DNA from: a virus
IMG/VR virus record: IMGVR_UViG_3300043410_002471
Coordinates: 1-28,453 of that record
Reading direction: 5' to 3' (one strand)
DNA: 28,453 nucleotides
Part shown: piece by piece, positions 6,444-12,430 of the stretch
Layout of the letters: every line of letters begins with the position of its first letter
How positions within the stretch are numbered: the first letter of the stretch is position 1
Notes under the pieces: generated by a model
Seen by the model: the letters and a program-made list of their open reading frames with translations, nothing else
Database searches by the model: none
Told to the model about the DNA's origin: nothing
Program-made: the position numbers and the translations under genes

Positions 6444-6506
6444 CTCAGTGGATAGAGTCAACGGTTTCTACCCGTTTGGTCGGAGGTTCGATTCCTTCTA
6501 GGGGTA
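6434..6506 (+). tRNA. tRNA-Arg(TCT)
   Basis: Acceptor GCCCCTA/TAGGGGT (G1-U72 wobble), anticodon stem AACGG/CCGTT with loop TTTCTAC, T-loop TTCGATT, discriminator A. No encoded CCA. It reads AGA codons, which are frequent in these genes. Confidence 0.9.
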
Positions 6507-6521
6507 CTACAATTTAATATT

Positions 6522-6598
6522 GGTCACGTAGTTCAGTTGGTTAGAACGCCACCCTGTCACGGTGGAGGTCGAGGGTTCGAGTCCCTTCGTGATCGCCA
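6522..6598 (+). tRNA. tRNA-Asp(GTC)
   Basis: Acceptor GGTCACG/CGTGATC, anticodon stem CCACC/GGTGG with loop CTGTCAC, T-stem GAGGG/CCCTT, discriminator G and an encoded CCA. Confidence 0.93.
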
Positions 6599-6599
6599 A

Positions 6600-6671
6600 G
6601 TCTCCATCGTCTATCGGTTAGGACTCCAGATTTTCAATCTGGCAAGGCGGGTTCAACTCCCGCTGGAGATA
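6600..6671 (+). tRNA. tRNA-Glu(TTC)
   Basis: Acceptor GTCTCCA/TGGAGAT, anticodon stem CCAGA/TCTGG with loop TTTTCAA, T-loop TTCAACT. No encoded CCA; one base separates it from the CCA of tRNA-Asp. Confidence 0.92.
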
Positions 6672-6852
6672 CGGTGTAGTGACTAACACTCGTGGACTAC
6701 CGACGTGAAGAGGGTGGTGTAGGGGCTATACGCTGAAACGTATACATGCACTAACCTTGCATGTGAGGAACGGATTCCTCGTGGTTGCTACTACTCGTAG
6801 GTAGTCAGGTATAGAGTCAGATTAGGGTGGGTTAGTCTCCACTGCTAATCAT
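6672..6852 (+). ncRNA. structured RNA segment of unknown family
   Basis: No ORF and no complete tRNA fits here, yet hairpins follow one another: TATACG/CGTATA with loop CTGAAA (near 6731-6748), CATGCA/TGCATG with loop CTAACCT (6746-6764), GAGGAA/TTCCTC with tetraloop CGGA (about 6766-6781), and GATTAG/CTAATC enclosing GTGG/CCAC (about 6820-6850). The first and second anticodon-like loops do not sit in a cloverleaf. It could be a stand-alone ncRNA, the 5' part of one large RNA continuing at 7050-7290, or a processing spacer. Confidence 0.4.
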
Positions 6853-6923
6853 GCGAATGTTGCATAATGGTAGTGCACCTTCCTTCCAAGTAGGTTGTGC
6901 CAGTTCGATTCTGGTCATTCGCT
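6853..6923 (+). tRNA. tRNA-Gly(TCC), copy 1
   Basis: Acceptor GCGAATG/CATTCGC, D-stem GCA/TGC, anticodon stem CCTTC/GTAGG with one T-T mismatch, loop CTTCCAA, T-loop TTCGATT, discriminator T. No CCA. Confidence 0.88.
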
Positions 6924-6931
6924 CAAAGTTG

Positions 6932-6940
6932 TGATATAAT
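6932..6940 (+). promoter_or_regulatory. extended -10 promoter inside tRNA cluster
   Basis: TGATATAAT. A transcript would start near 6947 and run through a CCTAATC/GATTAGG hairpin (6952-6972), tRNA-Trp and the structured region to the terminator at 7240-7289. Confidence 0.55.
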
Positions 6941-6978
6941 AATTATTACAACCCTAATCACTAGTGGATTAGGTTCTT

Positions 6979-7049
6979 ATCGCATAAGTGTTACGGTAGC
7001 ACAACGGCTTCCAAACCCGTTGGACGAGGTTCGATTCCTTGATGCGGTG
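6979..7049 (+). tRNA. tRNA-Trp(CCA)
   Basis: Acceptor ATCGCAT/ATGCGGT with one T-G pair, anticodon arm ACGGC/CCCGT (C31-C39 mismatch) with loop TTCCAAA, T-loop TTCGATT, discriminator G as usual for bacterial tRNA-Trp. It lacks an encoded CCA. Confidence 0.85.
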
Positions 7050-7290
7050 CAAACAAGACTACGACGGTAGGCTTGGAGTATGCCAGAACGAAGCGTTTGT
7101 CAGCAAGCGTGAGATTGGGCAGGTGGCCCTAACGGGTAAGGTTAGTAACCTAAACATTTGGCAGGACTAAAGCGTATATCATACATTGATATTGTTGACT
7201 TGTCCTTGATGGTAAAAGGCAATCCATCTACTCACAACTAAAAACTATTGCAGGGGTTCCCTAAGTTGAAGCGAATGCAATAGTTTTTTG
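7050..7290 (+). ncRNA. structured RNA region ending at a terminator
   Basis: A 240-nt non-coding stretch between tRNA-Trp and tRNA-Gly. Visible elements: CAAAC/GTTTG (5 bp) enclosing GGC/GCC; TTGGGC/GCCCTAA with loop AGGTG; AGGTT/AACCT with a 3-nt loop; GATGG/CCATC; and the final terminator stem. The sequence is G-rich compared with neighbouring coding DNA, as structured RNAs in AT-rich genomes usually are. Large phage RNAs such as GOLLD are known near or around tRNA genes, so that family is a candidate, but I cannot confirm it by eye. Confidence 0.45.
7240..7289 (+). terminator. intrinsic terminator within tRNA cluster
   Basis: Stem AAAAACTATTGCA (7240-7252) pairs with TGCAATAGTTTTT (7276-7288) around a 23-nt loop, followed by a T-run of six. 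It lies 7 nt before tRNA-Gly copy 2, so the later tRNAs need read-through or their own promoter. Confidence 0.75.
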
Positions 7291-7295
7291 GTTTT

Positions 7296-7369
7296 GCGGA
7301 TGTTGAATATTGGTAGTGCCTCTGCCTTCCAAGCAGAAGGGATGAGTTCGATTCTCATCATCCGCTCCA
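7296..7369 (+). tRNA. tRNA-Gly(TCC), copy 2
   Basis: Acceptor GCGGATG/CATCCGC, anticodon stem TCTGC/GCAGA with loop CTTCCAA, T-stem ATGAG/CTCAT, discriminator T with encoded CCA. The D-stem (GAA/TGC) is weak compared with copy 1. Confidence 0.88.
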
Positions 7370-7370
7370 A

Positions 7371-7444
7371 AGTGGTATGGCTCAATTGGTTAGAGCACCT
7401 GTCTGATACACAGGAGATTCTTGGTTCAATTCCAAGTACCACTA
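7371..7444 (+). tRNA. tRNA-Ile(GAT)
   Basis: Acceptor AGTGGTA/TACCACT, anticodon stem CCTGT/ACAGG with loop CTGATAC, T-stem CTTGG/CCAAG, discriminator A, no CCA. Confidence 0.92.
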
Positions 7445-7448
7445 CTAA

Positions 7449-7520
7449 ACCTGTATAGCATAATGGTTGTGCGCTTCCCTCATAAGGAAGAGTGTATTGG
7501 TTCAATTCCAATTGCAGGTA
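7449..7520 (+). tRNA. tRNA with CAT anticodon (Met or lysidine-Ile)
   Basis: Acceptor ACCTGTA/TGCAGGT (A1-T72 pair), anticodon stem CTTCC/GGAAG with loop CTCATAA, T-stem ATTGG/CCAAT. The initiator marks (1-72 mismatch, three G-C pairs next to the loop) are absent, so it is an elongator Met or a CAT-Ile tRNA. Confidence 0.88.
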
Positions 7521-7521
7521 C

Positions 7522-7607
7522 GGAAGATTGGCAGAGTGGCCGAATGTAACGGTTTGCTAAATCGTAGATCGCAAGATCCACAGGTTCGAATCCTGTATCT
7601 TCCGCCA
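7522..7607 (+). tRNA. tRNA-Ser(GCT)
   Basis: Acceptor GGAAGAT/ATCTTCC, anticodon stem ACGGT/ATCGT with loop TTGCTAA, a long class II variable arm (GATC...GATC), T-stem ACAGG/CCTGT, discriminator G and encoded CCA. Confidence 0.93.
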
Positions 7608-7608
7608 G

Positions 7609-7682
7609 GCTCTAATAGTCCAATTGGTAGAGGCGCATGTCTTAGGAACATGATGTTGTAGGTTCAAGTCCTACTTAGAGCA
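7609..7682 (+). tRNA. tRNA-Leu(TAG) with short variable arm
   Basis: Acceptor GCTCTAA/TTAGAGC, anticodon stem CATGT/ACATG with loop CTTAGGA, T-stem GTAGG/CCTAC, discriminator A, no CCA. The anticodon TAG reads CTA, but the variable loop is only about five bases, so the long arm typical of bacterial tRNA-Leu is missing. The D-stem is weak. Confidence 0.8.
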
Positions 7683-7686
7683 CTAA

Positions 7687-7759
7687 GCCCCTGTAACCCA
7701 GCGGTAGAGGTAGTGGACTTAAAATTCATTCAGCGTTGGTTCAAATCCAACCAGGGGTA
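7687..7759 (+). tRNA. tRNA-Leu(TAA) with short variable arm
   Basis: Acceptor GCCCCTG/CAGGGGT, D-stem ACC/GGT, anticodon stem GTGGA/TTCAT with loop CTTAAAA, T-stem GTTGG/CCAAC, discriminator A. It reads TTA. As in the neighbouring TAG tRNA, the variable loop is class I length. Confidence 0.8.
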
Positions 7760-7791
7760 CGTGGTACACTTAGATTAAGGAAAGAGGAAAA

Positions 7792-8007
7792 ATGAATAAA
7801 GGGAATATTGTTAAAATTTTATCTGGAGATAACTCTGGAAAGGCTGCAGAAGTTGTAGAAGTTAAAGAAACTGAAGTTACAATTAAACTTCTCAATAGTG
7901 AAGATACGTATGTTGTTAAGCCAGAAGAAGTAAAGAGAAAGAAATTGTGCGTTTGTGGATTGTCAAAAGATTATCCATTCTGTGATGGATCCCACGCATC
8001 TGGTTGA
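7792..8007 (+). CDS. KOW-like domain fused to CDGSH iron-sulfur motif
   Basis: A 71-residue protein with AAGAGGAAAA as ribosome binding site. Residues 3-48 (KGNIVKILSGDNSGKAAEVV and the following strands) look like a KOW/SH3-type barrel found in ribosomal and NusG proteins. Residues 52-71 read KKLCVCGLSKDYPFCDGSH: the C-x-C...P-x-C-D-G-S-H signature that binds a labile 2Fe-2S cluster through three Cys and one His. CDGSH proteins sense redox or iron or transfer clusters. This pairing suggests a redox-sensitive RNA- or ribosome-binding factor, which is inference. It sits directly after the tRNA cluster. Confidence 0.8.
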   Translation: MNKGNIVKILSGDNSGKAAEVVEVKETEVTIKLLNSEDTYVVKPEEVKRKKLCVCGLSKDYPFCDGSHASG

Positions 8008-8010
8008 AAT

Positions 8011-8184
8011 ATGGACTATGATTCTTTAAAAAAAGAAATAAATAATATTCTTTTTGAAGAAGGTAAACATGTAGGTATTCATAAACTTTATAATAATAAT
8101 TTTATTATTGATATAGATTATGAAAAAATATCCAATTTAATTATTGAAACCATAAAGGAACATAATGCCAAGACGTCCAACTAG
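8011..8184 (+). CDS. 57-aa helical microprotein
   Basis: ATG 8011 lies three bases after the CDGSH gene. The product (SLKKEINNILFEEGKHVGIH, then NNFIIDIDYEKISNLIIET) is Ile/Asn/Lys-rich with two helices and a strand pair. It ends 20 nt inside the methyltransferase gene. No family recognised. Confidence 0.5.
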   Translation: MDYDSLKKEINNILFEEGKHVGIHKLYNNNFIIDIDYEKISNLIIETIKEHNAKTSN

Positions 8185-8863
8185 AATGTTAAACCGAGAT
8201 GAAATTAAAGAATTTTCTTTAGATGAGATAGAAGATTCTCCAAAAATTAATCAGGCACAACTTGATAATGCAAGGCTATTTTCTAGCAGAGAAGAATATG
8301 CCAAGTCATTGCCTAAAGGATTAAGATATTTAGAATTTGGTGTGGCATGGGGATATTCTGCTCAGTTGTTTATTGATGCTTCTAGCGCATCTCATGGACT
8401 GCTAGTTGATCTATATAATCAAGATTTAAAGTGTTGGTCATGGAGAAAGTTTGGTTCTTGTCAATGTCAGGGAATGAAGCATGAACTTTTATATACGCCA
8501 GAAAATCACCAACAATACATTATTGATAAGTTTAGTTATCATCCTAGCATTACTACTATGAAAGGTGATGCTTTAAATATAGTAAAGCAATTAAATAATA
8601 AATATGATTTTATTTATATTGACATTAGTAATGATAGAATTCAAACACGAGAACTTCTACGAGATTCTGCAAAACTAATTGATGTGAATGGAATTATTGG
8701 GCTGAATGATTATTTAATTTATGATGGTGTCATTGAAGATCAGCCTTACGGTACCTTCCAAACTGTAAATGAGTTTCTATCATTAAATCCAAACTGGGAA
8801 GTAGATGCTATTGCCCTACATAACCTAGGGTTTTATGATATTTATATTAGAAAGGTAAAATAG
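8165..8863 (+). CDS. class I SAM methyltransferase, paralogue of 4661-5272
   Basis: A 232-residue protein with AAGGAACATA before ATG 8165. After a 30-residue N-terminal extension, INQAQLDNARLFSSREEYA and RYLEFGVAWGYSAQLF (motif I) match the positions of QSQLNNAKIYNNRWEWA and MEVGVSAGDFAEHM in the minus-strand paralogue. KYDFIYIDISNDRIQTRELL and IIGLNDYLIYDG complete the core, and both end in an IRKV-type sequence. Between them is an insertion with CWSWRKFGSCQCQG, absent from the other copy. It likely methylates a sugar or small molecule and precedes two oxygenases and a carbamoyltransferase. Confidence 0.84.
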   Translation: MPRRPTRMLNRDEIKEFSLDEIEDSPKINQAQLDNARLFSSREEYAKSLPKGLRYLEFGVAWGYSAQLFIDASSASHGLLVDLYNQDLKCWSWRKFGSCQCQGMKHELLYTPENHQQYIIDKFSYHPSITTMKGDALNIVKQLNNKYDFIYIDISNDRIQTRELLRDSAKLIDVNGIIGLNDYLIYDGVIEDQPYGTFQTVNEFLSLNPNWEVDAIALHNLGFYDIYIRKVK

Positions 8864-8869
8864 CCTTAG

Positions 8870-8878
8870 TGCTATAAT
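8870..8878 (+). promoter_or_regulatory. extended -10 promoter, leaderless type
   Basis: TGCTATAAT with 6 nt to ATG 8885; drives the oxygenase-oxygenase-carbamoyltransferase operon. Confidence 0.7.
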
Positions 8879-8884
8879 AGATAT

Positions 8885-9478
8885 ATGCATAGAATACACG
8901 TGGTCGAAAACTTTATTACCCCAGAAGATGCTGCAACATTAATTAAAGAACAGCACAATCCTTCTGAAGTTAATCCATATCCTTCATACTATTCAGATAG
9001 ATATGGTGGTACATCGCTTCCATACAACAAAACAGTTATGGATATTATGATTAAATATGGCAAGATAGCAAATGAAAAGCACAGAGAACTTAATGGTTTT
9101 GTTAATGATATTTATGTTTTTAAGGGTTTTGGATCTCACTGGGCAACAGGTACAAAAGGTGATCTTCATATTGATGCACAGGGTCCAGAACCATGGATTG
9201 AGTTTAGTACAGTAATATACCTAAATCATGAATCGGAATATGATGGTGGGGTTATCTATTTCCCAAATCAGGATTTTTATTATAAGCCAAAGCAATATTC
9301 TGCAGTATTTTTTCCAAGTGCTGGAACAGAATACATTCATGGGATAACAACTGTTAGTCGTGGAGATAGGTACACAGCACTATTTATGCATACAAGTTTG
9401 CCAGATCATGTGGATCCAGATTTTCATCCTGGTCTAAATCATTGGAAAGCAAAGGAGTACCCACTTGCACGAGTTTGA
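8885..9478 (+). CDS. 2OG-Fe(II) oxygenase
   Basis: A 197-residue dioxygenase. HID at residues 95-97, the distal His in YIHGITTV (152) and Arg in DRYTALF (162) form the Fe/2OG site, with FSTVIYLN, GGVIYFPNQDF and SAVFFPSAG as barrel strands. Residues 1-20 (RIHVVENFITPEDAATLI) are the N-terminal strand-helix seen in several of these enzymes. It begins six bases after a TATAAT and overlaps the next gene, which starts at TTG 9465 inside its 3' end. Substrate unknown. Confidence 0.9.
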   Translation: MHRIHVVENFITPEDAATLIKEQHNPSEVNPYPSYYSDRYGGTSLPYNKTVMDIMIKYGKIANEKHRELNGFVNDIYVFKGFGSHWATGTKGDLHIDAQGPEPWIEFSTVIYLNHESEYDGGVIYFPNQDFYYKPKQYSAVFFPSAGTEYIHGITTVSRGDRYTALFMHTSLPDHVDPDFHPGLNHWKAKEYPLARV

Positions 9479-10133
9479 TGTTGAGGTATTAGACCTTGGT
9501 CTTGTTTATTATACTAATGTAATCAAGGAACCACAAAAACTAATTGAAGAAATTGAATCTTTAGATGCCAAATATAAAGAAGATAACAAGTCTGAACTTA
9601 CAGCAGTAAAGCCTTGGATTGCTTGGACATATGGAGAAGGAGATAATAAACTTATGTTTTGTTGGCAAAAGTTTATTCCACAAGTAAAGGATCTTAGTCC
9701 AAAAGATATCTATTATCATGAACAGGCAAGTATTTCTTCTAAACTATTTGGTGCTTTAGATGCAACATTAAAGCATTACACAACAGAACTTTATCCGTTT
9801 GCCGAAAAAAATATTAAATCTAGAGAGCATACAATGCATCTTTTAAGATATGATGAAAGTGGACATTTGCCTGCACACCAAGATCAGGGAATTAGCAGTC
9901 GTGTTCTTTCTGTTCTTCTATATTTAAACGATGACTATGAGGGAGGGGAGATTGAGTTTATGCATTCCAAACTAAAGTTTAAGCCTAAAGCAGGCAGCGT
10001 ACTATTCTTCCCATCTAACTTCCTATATGTTCACGAGGTTTATCCTGTTACTAAAGGTCCTAGATATGCCCTTCCAAATTGGTATCACAATATACCTTTT
10101 GAAATAAAGAGAGATTCAAACGGCGACGAATGA
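9465..10133 (+). CDS. 2OG-Fe(II) oxygenase, TTG start
   Basis: A 222-residue dioxygenase with HQD at 138-140, the distal His in YVHEVYPV (190) and Arg in PRYALPNW (200). LSVLLYLNDDYEGGEIEFMH and GSVLFFPSNF are typical core strands. The TTG start at 9465 is supported by AAAGGAG at 9451-9457, exactly 7 nt upstream, and no ATG lies near. Its TGA overlaps the ATG of the carbamoyltransferase (ATGA), so the two are co-translated. The pair suggests hydroxylation that creates an OH for carbamoyl transfer, an inference from order only. Confidence 0.9.
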   Translation: MHEFDVEVLDLGLVYYTNVIKEPQKLIEEIESLDAKYKEDNKSELTAVKPWIAWTYGEGDNKLMFCWQKFIPQVKDLSPKDIYYHEQASISSKLFGALDATLKHYTTELYPFAEKNIKSREHTMHLLRYDESGHLPAHQDQGISSRVLSVLLYLNDDYEGGEIEFMHSKLKFKPKAGSVLFFPSNFLYVHEVYPVTKGPRYALPNWYHNIPFEIKRDSNGDE

Positions 10134-11569
10134 TAATTCTTGGTGTTAATGAAACTACTCATGATGCTGCTGTAACTGTAATCAAAGACGGTGAAATACT
10201 TTTTGCTGGACATGCAGAACGATATAGTAAGCAAAAAAATGATTGGTACACCAATGATCAACTTTTAGATGAAGCGCTATCATATGGTAAACCAAACCAA
10301 ATTGCTTACTATGAATATCGCTGGCTTAAAAAATTAAGAATCGCAACACGTGGTGGTTTTGGTGGGGGAAAGCCAAATTATTTAAATAGAAAAGACCTCA
10401 AATGGATTCCAACTACACAGTTTAGTCACCATGAATCACATGCAGCAGCAGGATATTACACAAGTAAGTTTCAGGATGCTGTAGTTGTAGTTTTGGACGC
10501 AATTGGAGAATATAATACTTCTACAATTTGGGTAGGAGAAGGATCAAATCTAAAGATAGTTAAAAAGCATAATTATCCTTTTAGTTTTGGACTTTTTTAT
10601 TCAGCATTTACGCAACTTCTTGGACTAATGCCAAACCAAGAAGAATACATTATGATGGGAATGGCTGGATATGGAAATCCAGAAGTTTATTTCAAAGATG
10701 TAAATAATTATTTTCCATCAATCAATGATCAAAAGTATAACTTTCACAAAGGAATAATTGATTGGCCATATAAGATTTATAATGATCAAGATAAATTTGA
10801 TATTGCTGCAGCCGTTCAAAAAGTTTATGAAATAAGACTACTAGAGTTTATGCAATATGCAAAATCAATAACCAATAAAGACAACCTTGTTTTTATGGGT
10901 GGTTGTGCATTAAATAGCAAAGCCAATACATTGCTTTGGGATTTGTTTGAAGATGTTTGGATTATGCCAAATCCAGGAGATGCGGGAAGTTCTTTAGGTG
11001 CTGCTGCTGCACTTTATGGCTCTCATATTAATTGGAAAAATCCTTATCTAGGGTATGACTTGGGTGGAAAATACCCAGTTGATGAAATTTTAAATGAAAT
11101 TATTCAAAATAAAGTTTGTGCAGTAGCAACTGGTAAGGCAGAGTTTGGTCCAAGAGCACTTGGAAATAGAAGTATTCTGGCTGATCCTAGAGATCCAAAC
11201 ATTAAAGATAAAGTAAATCTAATTAAACAAAGAGAATTGTTTAGACCATTTGCTCCAGTGGTTATGGCGGAACACGCCTCTGAGTGGTTTGAAATGGATT
11301 ATGAATCTCCTTATATGCAATATACCCCAAAGTGCCTTAAACCCGCTCTGGTGCCCTCTGTGGTGCATGTTGATGGCACGTCTCGTGTGCAAACTGTCAC
11401 AAAAGAACAACATCCAGGATTATATGATTTATTGGATAAATTTTATAAAATAACAGGTGTTCCAATTCTATTGAATACAAGTCTTAATATTAAAGGTCAA
11501 CCTTTGCTTAATGATGAAAACGATATTGGATTATGGGAAAAAACTTATAATCAAAAAATAATTAGATAG
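10130..11569 (+). CDS. NodU/TobZ-type O-carbamoyltransferase
   Basis: A 479-residue protein. The N-terminal Kae1-like half starts IILGVNETTHDAAVTVIKDG and has SHHESHAAAGYY (residues 99-110, metal-binding His residues), DAIGEYNTSTIW and the GLMPNQEEYIMMGMAGYG segment. The C-terminal domain shows EFGPRALGNRSILADPRD, FRPFAPVV and ILLNTSLNIKGQPLL. These enzymes make carbamoyl-adenylate from carbamoyl phosphate and ATP and pass it to a hydroxyl. It ends shortly after the LNTS motif, a length I associate with phage homologues, not a truncation. It ends convergently with the RsmI-like gene (8-nt overlap). Confidence 0.92.
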   Translation: MIILGVNETTHDAAVTVIKDGEILFAGHAERYSKQKNDWYTNDQLLDEALSYGKPNQIAYYEYRWLKKLRIATRGGFGGGKPNYLNRKDLKWIPTTQFSHHESHAAAGYYTSKFQDAVVVVLDAIGEYNTSTIWVGEGSNLKIVKKHNYPFSFGLFYSAFTQLLGLMPNQEEYIMMGMAGYGNPEVYFKDVNNYFPSINDQKYNFHKGIIDWPYKIYNDQDKFDIAAAVQKVYEIRLLEFMQYAKSITNKDNLVFMGGCALNSKANTLLWDLFEDVWIMPNPGDAGSSLGAAAALYGSHINWKNPYLGYDLGGKYPVDEILNEIIQNKVCAVATGKAEFGPRALGNRSILADPRDPNIKDKVNLIKQRELFRPFAPVVMAEHASEWFEMDYESPYMQYTPKCLKPALVPSVVHVDGTSRVQTVTKEQHPGLYDLLDKFYKITGVPILLNTSLNIKGQPLLNDENDIGLWEKTYNQKIIR

Positions 11570-12341
11570 GCATGTTGCCATTTTTTTGATCTATAACAAT
11601 CGTTATTTGATCCAAAACATTTCGTTCATTTGTAAAAAAATAATCTTTAAGATATTTTAATGTTCCTCTTACAACACGTTCATTTGGTTTTGTTAGGTTA
11701 TAACATAAAGCAGCATGTCTGTCAGATCCAAAAATATCTACTGCGTCTTCTAAAAATTCTGGTATCTCATTATTAAAAATTAATGGCTCTCCTGCTCCTG
11801 CAGCATGTGCCATATTCCTAAGAACAAGCACAAGTGGTGTATGTAAATTGGCTCTTTTTGTCATAAAAATTATTTTATCTTTTCTTTCATAGGGTAAAAA
11901 GGAATCAAAAGTAAAATTATGCATTGTTCCTGTGACGGCTACTGCTGCAATAGCAACTGAGGGCCCAGGAGTTGAAGTGATTTCAATACCCTGCTCAATT
12001 GCTTTGCCAACTATATGCGATCCTGGATCAGCAATGCCTGGCATCCCCTCATCTGAAATAATATAAACATCTTCTCCATTATTTAATAAGTCTAGTATTT
12101 TTTGCATGTTTTGTAGTTCATATGGCGTTCCAGATGGTTCGCCAGCAGTTGATTGAAATTCAATAGATATGATATTTGCGTCAGATCTAGGGTTACCAAC
12201 ATGCTTCCATATATGCTCAAATGCTTCTTGTCTTTCAATTACTAAATTTTTAGCAGTTGTTACATACTGCTTTGCTCTTTCTGAAATATCTTCCCAATTG
12301 CCAATAGGAAGGCCTACCAAGTATAATTTGCCCTTTGTCAT
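11562..12341 (-). CDS. RsmI-like tetrapyrrole-methylase-family methyltransferase
   Basis: A 259-residue protein. KLYLVGLPIGNWEDISERAKQ matches the N-terminal LYxVxTPIGNxEDI of RsmI, and VYIISDEGMPGIADPGSHIV matches the ISDAGTPGISDPG motif that forms the SAM site; TSTPGPSVAIAAVAVTG follows as in the family. Cellular RsmI 2'-O-methylates C1402 of 16S rRNA. The C-terminal half is divergent, so the phage enzyme may act on another substrate. Its ATG lies in a TAATG junction with a Lys-rich micro-ORF. Confidence 0.85.
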   Translation of the reverse strand: MTKGKLYLVGLPIGNWEDISERAKQYVTTAKNLVIERQEAFEHIWKHVGNPRSDANIISIEFQSTAGEPSGTPYELQNMQKILDLLNNGEDVYIISDEGMPGIADPGSHIVGKAIEQGIEITSTPGPSVAIAAVAVTGTMHNFTFDSFLPYERKDKIIFMTKRANLHTPLVLVLRNMAHAAGAGEPLIFNNEIPEFLEDAVDIFGSDRHAALCYNLTKPNERVVRGTLKYLKDYFFTNERNVLDQITIVIDQKNGNMPI

Positions 12342-12430
12342 TAGTAAATATATTTTCTTGGCTTGTTTAACTTTTTTAATGCCTTTTTTACTTTATAGTT
12401 TTTATAAATATTTTTAATGAATTTAATCAT
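12341..12430 (-). CDS. 29-aa Lys-rich micro-ORF
   Basis: ATG 12430 lies within the stop region of the SGNH-like gene (ATGATTAA), and its TAA overlaps the RsmI-like ATG (TAATG). The peptide starts MIKFIKNIYKNYKVKKALKK and is strongly basic and helical. Precise coupling at both ends argues for a gene; length and low complexity argue for caution. It could bind RNA or serve only as a translational bridge. Confidence 0.5.
   Translation of the reverse strand: MIKFIKNIYKNYKVKKALKKLNKPRKYIY

Noticed and set aside
6720-6800. A cryptic tRNA with anticodon-like loops CTGAAA or CTAACCT
   Set aside because: The first stem-loop has an even-sized loop, the second has C at position 37, and neither sits in a cloverleaf with pairing acceptor ends.
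7050-7290. tmRNA gene
   Set aside because: No tRNA-Ala-like ends and no tag reading frame with a typical hydrophobic end can be seen.
7245-7511. Minus-strand ORF of 88 codons across the tRNA cluster
   Set aside because: It is antisense to three good tRNAs and the terminator; its product shows only reversed tRNA sequence.
7467-7661. Plus-strand ORF of 64 codons
   Set aside because: It overlaps the CAT, Ser and Leu tRNAs, so the frame is a by-product of tRNA sequence.
6434-7759. CRISPR-like repeats in the tRNA region
   Set aside because: The repeated elements are T-loops and acceptor stems of tRNAs; spacing and sequence are not those of a CRISPR array.
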